A DNA stretch of 64,000 nucleotides from Novosphingobium aerophilum (GTDB taxonomy: Bacteria > Pseudomonadota > Alphaproteobacteria > Sphingomonadales > Sphingomonadaceae), in the NCBI RefSeq assembly GCF_014230305.1, contig NZ_JACLAU010000006.1, forward strand, positions 62,001 through 126,000, given 5' to 3'. Shown piece after piece: positions 44,648-52,503 of the stretch. The notes beneath the pieces are model-generated. The model had not been told where the DNA came from. It did not search any database and was given only the letters and a program-made list of their open reading frames with translations. Made by a program: the position numbers and the translations under genes. The first letter of the stretch is position 1. Each line of letters opens with the position of its first letter.

Positions 44648-45558
44648 GGCGCGGCATGCTCCTTCGCATAGCTGTCCTTCAGCCGTTCGTAGGCCTGGGC
44701 GATGGCGATCGTCACGGGGCCGGGCGCCGATGGCAGGGACCGGCCGTTGACGCTGCCCGCGGCGGTTACCCCGGCCATCGTGCCGGTGACGAACACCTCA
44801 TCGGCGGCCAGCAGATGGTCGGGCGGCCAATCGCCCTGCCGCAAGGGGGCCACCCCGTCCCGGCACAGCGCCATCACATTGCCCCGGGTGATGCCCTTGA
44901 AGCAGAAATCATCGCGCGACGTGAACACCGTGCCATCCTTGACCCAGAACAGATTGGTCGCGTTGCAGCTTGCCACAAAGCCCCTATGGTCGAGCATGAT
45001 CGCCTCGTCCGCGCCCGCGTCGATGACATCGAGCAGCGCGCGGATGTAATTGACCCGGCTGTGCGTGTTGAGGTGCATGTCGAAGATCTCCGGGGGCGAG
45101 GTCCGGATCGCGGAGATCGCCAGCGCCAGCGGTCGCGCCTCGGCCGAGCGCTGCTTGAATTCGGCAGTGACGGCGATGGTGGGCGCACCCAGGGCAAAGC
45201 GGGGGTCCTGGTTGATCGTCGACTTGCGTCCGCGCGTCACCATCAGGCGCAGGTGCGCCCCGTCCTCCATCCCGTTGGCCCGCAGCAGATCGTGCAGGCA
45301 CGCGGTCAGCGCCTCGCGGGTCAGGCCGATCTCGATGCGGAGCGCCGCCGCGCCGTGATACAGACGATCGAGATGGGCTTCCAGAAACAGCAGGGCCCCC
45401 TTGTGCAGGCGCAGGCCTTCCCAGACGCCGTCCCCCAACCCGAAGCCGGCATCGAACAGCGAGACCTGCGCGTCATGCGCCGGAACCAGTTGTCCATTGA
45501 GCAGGACCATCACGGCGTTGTTGCGGGTGTCGGGGGTAAAGTCCTGGCTGCCGGGCAT
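44644..45558 (-). CDS. Class IV aminotransferase-fold protein lacking the usual catalytic lysine
   Basis: 304 aa from the ATG at 45556-45558. Class IV (branched-chain/D-amino acid) aminotransferase landmarks are present: VSLFDAGFGLGDGVWEGLR, HLDRL, MVTRG and GADEAIMLDHRGFVA...NLFWVKDGTVFTS, GITRGNVM. At the place of the PLP-binding Lys the sequence is HSRVNY (166-171), with no Lys, and the cofactor-contacting Glu is replaced (Ser197 in ASCNATN). So ordinary transamination is doubtful; binding PLP-like ligands or another reaction is possible. It is co-translated with the sulfotransferase-like gene. Confidence 0.8.
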   Translation of the reverse strand: MPGSQDFTPDTRNNAVMVLLNGQLVPAHDAQVSLFDAGFGLGDGVWEGLRLHKGALLFLEAHLDRLYHGAAALRIEIGLTREALTACLHDLLRANGMEDGAHLRLMVTRGRKSTINQDPRFALGAPTIAVTAEFKQRSAEARPLALAISAIRTSPPEIFDMHLNTHSRVNYIRALLDVIDAGADEAIMLDHRGFVASCNATNLFWVKDGTVFTSRDDFCFKGITRGNVMALCRDGVAPLRQGDWPPDHLLAADEVFVTGTMAGVTAAGSVNGRSLPSAPGPVTIAIAQAYERLKDSYAKEHAAP

Positions 45559-45823
45559 GGGATGGTCTCTTTTGCGGGCGTTTGGGGATCGCGGGGCAGC
45601 GGGCGACCGGCGTGTCGCGGCAGGGCGCAGATTGGCCATGCGTGAACCGGGCGCTATCGCCTTTGTGGGTCTTCATCCCGTCCGGGATAGCCCAACAGCG
45701 CGGAATTGCCACGTCTTCCGGTCGCATGGGAACGCACCTGCCGAACCGGAGAGAGCTCGGCCAAGCCGAACAGGTCGCCGGTCCGGGACGGGCTTGACCA
45801 CCACGTCAGCCCGGCTCTCCCGC

Positions 45824-47071
45824 TCACTTCGGGACCAGCCGGTACAGTCCGCCCGGATTGCTATCGGCGATGGCCCAGAGCGCCCCGTCGGGGGCTTGCG
45901 CCACATCGCGGACCCGAAAGCCGAGCTTGTAGCGTGCGGCCACCCGCGCGCCCCCCTTGCCGTCGAACACGATCCGCTCAATCGCCATGCTCGCCAGCCC
46001 GCCCGCAAGCGCCTGCCCCCGCCACGCCGGGAACTTCGTCCCGTTGTAGAACATGAGGTTGCCCGGGCCGATCACGGGGGTCCACTGGATCACCGGGCCG
46101 GTCAGGTCGGGCCGCGCATCGGGCTTGGGGATCGGGACGCCGTTGTAGTTGTTGCCGAACGAGGCGAGCGGCCACCCGTAATTCCGTCCGGGCTCGACCA
46201 GGTTGAGCTCGTCGCCGCCCGCCGGCCCGTGTTCGAGCTCCCACAGGCGCCCATCGGGACCGAACGCCAGCCCGTAAGGCGTCCTGAATCCGGTCGCCCA
46301 GGTTTCGGAGGGGGTCAGGTTGGCGGAGGGCAGGGTGATCCGTTGAACGATCGGCGCGGTCTTGGCCGCATCCGTATCGCGGGGCGGGTCGATCAGCGGC
46401 ACGGTCTTCGCGCCGGTCCTGCCCGACAGCGGATTGCCGGGCGCGGGTCGTCCGTCGAGGGTCAGCCGCAGGATCTTCCCTTGCGGAAGATCGGGATCCT
46501 GCGCCGGGGTCATGCGCTGGCGATCACCGACCGTCAGGAACAGATGCTTCCTGTCGGGCGAGAACGCCACGGCGCCACCGAACTGCCCGCCCTTGCCCTT
46601 GATGAATTCGCGCCAGATCACCTTGAGCCCTTCCAGCCTCAGGCCATCGGCGGACAGCCTGGCCCGGGCCAGAGCCAGACCCGAACCCGTTTCACCTGGT
46701 TCGGAATAGGTCAGGTAAACCCCGCGATCGCGCGCGAAGGTTGGGGCGACATAGATCCCGAGCAAGCCCCCTTGTCCGGCATGGCGCACGGAAGGAATGC
46801 CCTCCACTTGCCGCTTCACCCCGTCCTGCGTCACCAGCCAGACCTTGCCGGGCTTCTCGGTCAGCAGCATGCGACCGTCGGGCATGAAGGCGATGCGCCA
46901 GGGATACTGGAAATCGGCGATCCTGGTGACCGCAAACGGAGCCGGGTCGCCCGGCGGATCGTCGCTCGCCTCGGCACAGCCGGGCAGCAGCGACGCCAGC
47001 AGCACCGGCGCGAGCAGCAGGGAAGGGATGCGCCGGATCGGTTGCAGGTGCGCAGGAACGGAAACGGGCAC
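45824..47071 (-). CDS. PQQ-type soluble glucose/sorbosone dehydrogenase-like lipoprotein
   Basis: 415 aa. The GTG at 47069-47071 is preceded by AAGGAGG at 5 bases. A lipobox (LLASLLPGC) indicates a lipid-anchored periplasmic protein. The beta-propeller follows, with NPWRIAF-like start (YPWRIAFMPDG), HAGQGGLLG (catalytic His region), GGAVAFSPD, TGFRTPYGLAFGPDGRLWELEHGPAGGDELN and NYGWP. The family oxidises aldoses with PQQ. Whether this member keeps dehydrogenase activity cannot be judged. Monocistronic. Confidence 0.87.
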   Translation of the reverse strand: MPVSVPAHLQPIRRIPSLLLAPVLLASLLPGCAEASDDPPGDPAPFAVTRIADFQYPWRIAFMPDGRMLLTEKPGKVWLVTQDGVKRQVEGIPSVRHAGQGGLLGIYVAPTFARDRGVYLTYSEPGETGSGLALARARLSADGLRLEGLKVIWREFIKGKGGQFGGAVAFSPDRKHLFLTVGDRQRMTPAQDPDLPQGKILRLTLDGRPAPGNPLSGRTGAKTVPLIDPPRDTDAAKTAPIVQRITLPSANLTPSETWATGFRTPYGLAFGPDGRLWELEHGPAGGDELNLVEPGRNYGWPLASFGNNYNGVPIPKPDARPDLTGPVIQWTPVIGPGNLMFYNGTKFPAWRGQALAGGLASMAIERIVFDGKGGARVAARYKLGFRVRDVAQAPDGALWAIADSNPGGLYRLVPK

Positions 47072-47569
47072 AAGAGCCTCCTTATGGCCAAAATCTGATG
47101 CTTGACGGATTTGGCGGGGAATTGCGGCAAAGTCCAAAAGGTTCACGGAGCGCGGTCAGCAAGTGACCGGTTTCCGGGAGTGTCCGGCCATTGCCATGCG
47201 CTTCGCCGGAGGCCTAACCCGTCTTTTGGGCACACGTCGTTCGGGCCTGGTCGGCACTGCCATAAGGGTCAGGCGAACACCGGATCGCGCCGTGCGTTGG
47301 TCGGCCCAAGGCAGTCTCACAGCCACGGGTCTCGCAACCCGAGCGCACGGCCTCGACCTGGCCATGGTCAACGGCTTGCCGCGGCTCGGAGGCTGGCTCT
47401 GCGATCGGGTGGCCGTTGCCGACCGCCGGGGCACCTGACATCAAACCGCATCGGGATGAGATGAACGGCCGCCATCCTGATGTGAACCCCGCGGTCGATG
47501 ACTGCGTATTGTTCCGCTCTATCTTCCGGTCTATCCCAATGGACCACACGGGCTCGGGGGGAACGGGCA
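47072..47569. other. Intergenic region, no gene seen
   Basis: About 500 bp between divergent genes. Frames on both strands are short and Arg-rich, with no recognisable domain, promoter motif or repeat. It may hold decayed sequence. Confidence 0.4.
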
Positions 47570-48293
47570 ATGGGTAGTGTGGATCGGCGAGCGTTCTCTG
47601 TCCCGCGGCCTTCCGACCAGTGGTTCTGGCCTTGCGTCGTCGCCTGGATGTGGTGCGGCCTGCTCATGGGTTTCGTCCCCGAGATGCTCGAGAACGCCCG
47701 TAACCCAGACCACAGTTACCCCCTTGCCATCCACATCCACGCGGCCGTTTTTGTCGGCTGGATGGTCCTCCTAACCGCTCAGGTCCTGCTTATCCGCTCA
47801 GGCCGGATACGGCTCCATCGCCGCCTTGGGCAGGGCGGAGCCGTTATGGTCCCGGTTATGCTGGGTGTCGGCTTTTGGGCGGCATGGACCGTAGACACGG
47901 CGAGCATTTCCGCAGGCACCGCCAATGGTGCGTTCCTTGCCATCCAGGGGGTCGCTCTGGTCATCTTCGGGCCGCTGATGGCGCTTGCGCTCTACGTCCG
48001 CCGTGATCCGGCTACGCACCGCAGGCTGGTTCTGCTCGCCACGGCGCCGCTGGTGGCACCCTGTGCTCCGCCCCCTGCTGGGCGACGATTTCTTCGGCAA
48101 GCTGGCTGGCTTCTCGGCAGGGAGCGCGTCAATCGTCCTCGCGATTGCGCTGTACGATCTGGCAACCCGCCGCCGCATCCATGCCGCATGGGCCGCGGCA
48201 GCCGCATTCTACGCTGTGGCCGAACTGCTCTCGATCTGGGCCATCATCAGCCCATGGTGGCCCCCGATGGCCCGCGCGCTGCTGGGTGTTTGA
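47570..48293 (+). pseudogene. Frameshifted multi-pass membrane protein gene
   Basis: The frame from ATG 47570 encodes about five hydrophobic helices (FWPCVVAWMWCGLLMGFVP, HAAVFVGWMVLLTAQVLL, VMVPVMLGVGFWAAW, FLAIQGVALVIFGPLMALALYV) up to LVLLATAPLVAP near 48060. The sensible continuation PVLRPLLGDDFFGKLAGFSAGS...ISPWWPPMARALLGV is in another frame and ends at 48293. Removing one C from CCC at 48059-48061 joins them perfectly (APLVA-PVLRPLL). The repaired product is about 240 aa with six or seven helices, of unknown function. It is either a true frameshift or a sequencing error. Confidence 0.75.
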
Positions 48294-48618
48294 CCAGCCT
48301 GCGCTTCGGCGGATGAGGCTTCGAGCCCAATCGACCGGCGCAGCACTTATCCCGGTTGGTGGAAATCGGCGGCCCGGCCACCCCGCACAGGAATGTCCAG
48401 GGACATCAAAGACCAATCGGAAATCACCGAACAAATCCTGATCTGTCACAAGCGAGGGACATGGGTTTTGACCGATAGGCCACAGTACGGGCGCGAAGCG
48501 AGGATTACCCCTTGTCCCATCGGTGAACTCTATCGCCAGGCGTTGTCCCTCCGCGTTCAGCTTCTGGCCCTGAATGTCGATTCAGCCTAGACCGGCAGCA
48601 CCGTCCGGGAGACCTGCC
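48294..48618. other. Intergenic region, no feature seen
   Basis: 325 bp between the frameshifted gene and the DUF1176-type gene. No credible gene or strong hairpin was found. A GGGAG ribosome site lies just before the next ATG. Confidence 0.4.
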
Positions 48619-49689
48619 ATGCGCTGTGCGATCATCCCTGCCCTTGTCTGCGCGCTGCTGTTCGTCCGGTCTGCGGTTCCGCCCATCGGCGGTGCGGTGC
48701 TTGCCGCCGAGGGCGGGGTGCGCCCCTCCAGAGATGTCTACAAGGACTGGGGCATCATTTGCGACAACGGCTTGACCTGCACCGCGCGGACCGTGGCCGA
48801 GGACAAGGAGAGCCAGATCACCCTGGTTCGCGACGCCGGTCCGGCGGGGCGCCTGAGTCTGCAGCTCGACGGACTGCCGAACTCGCGCAGCCGGACGCTG
48901 CGGATCGACGGGGCCGCCGTTGCCCTCGCCGGGCGGGCCTGGACCTTCGCCGCCGGCGACGTCGGCGCCACGGCGCGAAGCTCCGATCCGGCCACGGTCC
49001 GAGGGTTGCTCACCGCGCTTGGCCAGGGGCATCGCCTGTCGCTCGGCCGGGGCAAGCCGCTGTCGCTCAACGGGTTGTCCGCGGCGCTGCTGCGAATGGA
49101 CGAGCGCCAAGGGCGGATCGGGACGGTCACTGCCTTGGCGCGTCCCGGTGACCGCCCAGCCGCCGCGGTTCCACCACTGCCGCCGCTCCCGGTGGTCCGG
49201 GCCGTGGTCACCCGCGAACGGCTGACCGCGGCCGAGCGTGGCGCGCTGCTCGCCCGCTACCGCGACCGGACCACCGCCGCGCGCGAGGCGACCGATTGCG
49301 ATCCGCAGGTCTCGGACCGGGACAGCGCGGTCCACGCGCTCGGCCCGGACCGGGCGGTGATCGTCACGATGTGCTTCGCGGCCTCCTATAACCCGGGCTA
49401 CATCGTTCTGGTGATCGGTCGCCGGAGCGACATGTTTGAGCAGTTCACCGCCCCCGACACGCTTGCCGGCCCCGGCCCGCACGAGCTGCGGACCAGCTTC
49501 GAGATGGCCGAATTCGACCCAGCCTCGGCCAGCCTGAGCAGCTACGGCAAGGGCAGCCCGATGGCCTACACCGGGTTCGGATCGACCTGGGTGTGGGACG
49601 GCAGGCGGTTTGTCCTTACCGAGGCCAACGAGTCGTTGATCGAGGCGATGACCCCGGGCGACTGGGTCACGACCTACCGCACGCGCTAG
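48619..49689 (+). CDS. DUF1176-type secreted protein
   Basis: 356 aa from ATG 48619, with GGGAG upstream and a signal peptide (MRCAIIPALVCALLFVRSAV). The mature start, FKDWGIICDNGLTCTA-like (VYKDWGIICDNGLTCTAR), is the DUF1176 hallmark with two cysteines. It is followed by ESQITLVRDAGPAGRLSL, CDPQVSD and, near the end, GFGSTWVWDGRRFVLTEANE. The family is periplasmic, often found in sphingomonads and enterics, function unknown. It is the last chromosomal-backbone gene before the integrase. Confidence 0.85.
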   Translation: MRCAIIPALVCALLFVRSAVPPIGGAVLAAEGGVRPSRDVYKDWGIICDNGLTCTARTVAEDKESQITLVRDAGPAGRLSLQLDGLPNSRSRTLRIDGAAVALAGRAWTFAAGDVGATARSSDPATVRGLLTALGQGHRLSLGRGKPLSLNGLSAALLRMDERQGRIGTVTALARPGDRPAAAVPPLPPLPVVRAVVTRERLTAAERGALLARYRDRTTAAREATDCDPQVSDRDSAVHALGPDRAVIVTMCFAASYNPGYIVLVIGRRSDMFEQFTAPDTLAGPGPHELRTSFEMAEFDPASASLSSYGKGSPMAYTGFGSTWVWDGRRFVLTEANESLIEAMTPGDWVTTYRTR

Positions 49690-49958
49690 GCTGTTCGCGG
49701 TTCAGAGATTTCACGGGTGCTGGGTTCGTAGTGGCACGTTGAGGTGTCCATTTCCCGAACCCGGTAAGCCTTCCTTACAGAAGGCTGGATGCCCCGCGAG
49801 GATTAATACTACTTTCCGCCATTTTCCGCTGCTCTCCAGAAATAGTCCGGAAAACCACTATTTTGGGCTAGGCTGATTCCGCCAGCCGCCGTTGACGATC
49901 CCCTCCAGCCGCAATAAAGTGTGGGGGCAAATGTTGGGGCAATTGTGGAGGTGGTAGT
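49690..49958. other. Probable left boundary of integrated island
   Basis: 269 bp between the DUF1176-type gene and the integrase. No tRNA gene is visible here. The sequence turns more AT-rich after about 49,800 (ATTAATACTACTTTCCGCC). The element end (attL) should be in this gap but cannot be fixed without the right end. A good RBS (GGAGG at 49947-49951) serves the integrase GTG. Confidence 0.45.
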
Positions 49959-51254
49959 GTGGGGAAACTGACGACCGCCAAGGTTCGCAATGCCAAGCCT
50001 GGCTATGGTGGCGATGGGAAGCCGGTGAAGAGGTCGTATCAGGATGGCGACGGCTTGTTTCTTCTGGTTGGCCCGAGTGGCGCCCGGTCCTGGATGCTTC
50101 GACTCCAAGTCGATGGTCGGCGACGGGACATTGGTCTTGGCGCAGTGGATGTTGACGGTCTTGGCCGCGGCGCGTTTGATCCCGACGATCAGCGGTTCGC
50201 TGAGCTGCCGCTGATGCTCCGCAAGAGCCTGTCCTTGGCTGAGGCAAGGGAGAAGGCGGCCGCACTGCGCAAGCTCGCCAAGGCCGGGAAGGATCCGAAG
50301 GTCGAGCGAGACCGTCAAAGGGTCAAGGTGCCAACCTTCGCCGAGGCGGTGACAGAAGCCCATGAGGCTCTGTGCAAGGGCTGGAGTGCTCGAACGGCCA
50401 AGGCGTTCAAAGCATCGCTTGAGGAACACGCGAATCCCAAGCTTGGGTCGTTCAAGGTGGATGCGATCGGCAGCGCCGAGGTCATCACGGCGCTGGCGCC
50501 GATCTGGACCGACAAGCCCGTGATGGCGCGCAAGGTGCGCAGCCGGATCGGCCAGGTCCTGGCCTTCGCCAAAGCACGCGGCTGGCGGAAGGACGCGCTC
50601 CCAGATGCTCGTGAGCTTCGCACGGGCCTCTCAAAGCAAAGCCGTGGCGGGAACTTCGCTGCCATGCCCTATGGCGAGGTGCCTGCATTCGTAGAAGGGG
50701 AGCTGGCGAAGGGCACAGCCGCAAGCAGGTATGCGGTGCTGTTCGCGATCTTGACCGGCGCGCGATCAGGGGAGGTGCGCAAGGCCACGTGGGAGCAGAT
50801 CGATCTCGAAGCCCGGATATGGAGCCGAGACGAGTCCGTGATGACCAAGACGGGCATTTCCCACGTAGTCACATTGTCGGATGCGGCGGTCGCTCTGCTG
50901 GACCGGTACACTCCAAAGGGCCTGCGCGAGGGCCTCATTTTCAGGGGCGCACGCGGTGGACCACTGTCAGATATGTCACTGACAAAGGCCATGCGCTCGG
51001 CCGGTCGAGCAGAAACGGTGCACGGCTTCCGTTCGTCGTTCCGAGACTGGGCCGCGGAAAAGATGCCGACCATACCCGCCATGGTTGCCGAAATGGCGCT
51101 GGCGCATCGGGTTGGCACTTCTACCGAACAGGCCTACTTGAGGAGTGATCTGCGCGACATGCGCCGCTCTCTCATCGAGGCGTGGGGCCGCTTTGCCGCC
51201 CCTTCGCTCTCCGGTATCGCCGGAAACGTCACCCCGCTAAAGCAGAGGGCATGA
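49959..51254 (+). CDS. int: Tyrosine site-specific integrase (DUF4102/P4-type)
   Basis: 431 aa, GTG start with GGAGG 7 bases upstream. The N-terminal DUF4102 arm-binding domain (KLTTAKVRNAKPG...YQDGDGLFLLVGPSGARSWMLR) is followed by a core-binding domain and the catalytic domain. Catalytic residues are Arg269 (TGARSGEVR), His355 and Arg358 (HGFRSS), His383 (ALAHRVG) and Tyr393 (EQAYLRSD). All five expected residues are present, so it should be active. It integrates and excises the island that continues to the right. Its stop overlaps the next start (ATGA). Confidence 0.95.
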   Translation: MGKLTTAKVRNAKPGYGGDGKPVKRSYQDGDGLFLLVGPSGARSWMLRLQVDGRRRDIGLGAVDVDGLGRGAFDPDDQRFAELPLMLRKSLSLAEAREKAAALRKLAKAGKDPKVERDRQRVKVPTFAEAVTEAHEALCKGWSARTAKAFKASLEEHANPKLGSFKVDAIGSAEVITALAPIWTDKPVMARKVRSRIGQVLAFAKARGWRKDALPDARELRTGLSKQSRGGNFAAMPYGEVPAFVEGELAKGTAASRYAVLFAILTGARSGEVRKATWEQIDLEARIWSRDESVMTKTGISHVVTLSDAAVALLDRYTPKGLREGLIFRGARGGPLSDMSLTKAMRSAGRAETVHGFRSSFRDWAAEKMPTIPAMVAEMALAHRVGTSTEQAYLRSDLRDMRRSLIEAWGRFAAPSLSGIAGNVTPLKQRA

Positions 51255-51925
51255 TTGTGGTCGAGGATGGGCAACATCCCCTGTTCGAGGCGATCGACAA
51301 CGCGGATCTGGCTGAGATCGCGCGGCTGGTCGCCAGCGGAGCGGACGTCGGCATGCGGGACTTTGTGGGTGAGCCCGCTATCTTCAAGGCCGTGACTGCT
51401 GCCGAATTTGCCGAGGACGGTGATGAGCGCGAGCAGCGCATGGACGTCGTTCGCGGGCTAATGGAGCTTGGTGCCAGCCTGACTGCGCTCGATGATAATG
51501 GCAGGAACATACTCGTGGGCCCCATCCTGGGCCTTCGGGTGGACATGGTGGGGTGGCTGCTGGAGCAGGGCGTCAACCCCAACCATGGCTGCGCAGAACC
51601 ATGGGAGACGATCTGCGACCTTGCGATGTTCGATTACGAGCATGAGGCTTGGATGGCTCGCGGCCTTGCACCTCTCAACCCGCCAAGTGGTGTCGAGAAT
51701 CCCGACGCTTGGCTTGCATGGGTGGACCATGAGGCCGCGCAGCTTGGCTATCTACGCCCGACGCTTCCGCTTCTACTCCGCCAGCACGGGGCGCTGACTG
51801 GAGCGGAAATGGCGGCGAAACTGGGTGGCACCCCTCAACAGGGCGTTGAATGGAAAAGATCGGCCTGGCGGTTGAAGGAAGCTCCTTCGATTGAGTCTGT
51901 AGCTGGAGACCTGAATCATGGGTGA
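51251..51925 (+). CDS. Ankyrin-repeat-like protein
   Basis: 224 aa from the ATG overlapping the integrase stop. Ankyrin-type repeats are visible in LFEAIDNADLAEIARLVASGADVGMRDFVGEPAIF, VVRGLMELGASLTALDDNGRNIL and GLRVDMVGWLLEQGVNPNH. The C-terminal part (WVDHEAAQLGYLRPTLPLLLRQHGAL) is unassigned. Such proteins mediate protein-protein contacts; as island cargo it could be an immunity or regulatory protein. Overlaps the next gene by 8 bases. Confidence 0.75.
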   Translation: MIVVEDGQHPLFEAIDNADLAEIARLVASGADVGMRDFVGEPAIFKAVTAAEFAEDGDEREQRMDVVRGLMELGASLTALDDNGRNILVGPILGLRVDMVGWLLEQGVNPNHGCAEPWETICDLAMFDYEHEAWMARGLAPLNPPSGVENPDAWLAWVDHEAAQLGYLRPTLPLLLRQHGALTGAEMAAKLGGTPQQGVEWKRSAWRLKEAPSIESVAGDLNHG

Positions 51926-52208
51926 GGCAAACCCCGAAGCGTATGCCATCATTGAGAACCTTGTTGGTGAAGCGCCACGGAACGGCCGGACACCGGACGG
52001 TCAGCAGTGCCTGCACATCGCCGGCTCAATACTTGTGGCAACCGAGTTCGCGTTGTGGGGTGATCCGAGCGTCTGGCAGCATGACGAAAACCTGTTCACC
52101 GTTACGTGGGGTGGACGTGTTGCCCGGTTCACCAGGGGGCCGGATGGCACGTGGTCGGCGAGCGCGTCCCGCAATCCCTTAGAAGGAAAGGCACGATGGG
52201 TTACCTGA
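51918..52208 (+). CDS. Small hypothetical cargo protein
   Basis: 96 aa, starting inside the end of the ankyrin gene. No family recognised. The sequence is beta-rich, with several Trp (LWGDPSVWQHDENLFTVTWGGRVARF). The overlap suggests co-translation and perhaps a functional pair with the ankyrin-like protein. Confidence 0.6.
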   Translation: MGEANPEAYAIIENLVGEAPRNGRTPDGQQCLHIAGSILVATEFALWGDPSVWQHDENLFTVTWGGRVARFTRGPDGTWSASASRNPLEGKARWVT

Positions 52209-52225
52209 AGCCGGTCGAGGGTTAG

Positions 52226-52294
52226 GTCCCTCTGGCTTTTGCGTCCGACTTAGCCGGAAATGTCACCCCAATCTGGCCACGCAAGGCCTCATAG
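52226..52294 (+). pseudogene. Remnant of an integrase C-terminus
   Basis: This 22-codon frame reads VPLAFASDLAGNVTPIWPRK and two more residues before TAG. It has no start and is preceded by an in-frame stop. The block AGNVTP and 16 of 17 bases (GCCGGAAATGTCACCCC, 52253-52269) repeat the 3' end of the intact integrase (51219-51235). It looks like the tail of a second or ancestral integrase, leaving the ankyrin pair sandwiched between two integrase ends. Confidence 0.5.
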
Positions 52295-52324
52295 ACTTTC
52301 AAGAACGCCCCCACTATCAGGGGC

Positions 52325-52483
52325 GCACTGCTCGGGTCTCGTAAGCCTTAGCAGTGCACAACGTGTGCTGAGCACGGGTCCGCCTTTGTCGGGCGGCTCC
52401 CGGAATACAAGACCTCTCGTAGGAAATACGGGAGGCGTGCTGCCCCGTGCTCGCACGTTACGAACCACCCGGCTCCAGCCGGG
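52325..52483. ncRNA. Hairpin-rich non-coding stretch, candidate structured RNA
   Basis: At least four stems lie within 160 bases: GCACTGCT/AGCAGTGC (52325-52357), GTGCT-G-AGCAC (52365-52375), CTCCCG/CGGGAG (52397-52434) and CCCGGCT-CC-AGCCGGG (52468-52483). There is no coding frame of note. The stretch ends 20 bases before the 428-aa protein's ATG, so it could be its leader or an independent RNA. No known RNA family is recognised. Confidence 0.35.
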
Positions 52484-52503
52484 ATGGGCGGGGGATATGC
52501 GAG

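Noticed and set aside
47105..47569. Transposase remnant
   Set aside because: Short frames on both strands show no DDE or HUH motif and no terminal repeats.
52325..52483. Retron or CRISPR-like RNA
   Set aside because: No reverse transcriptase is near and there are no regular direct repeats with spacers, so only a generic structured-RNA candidate is kept.
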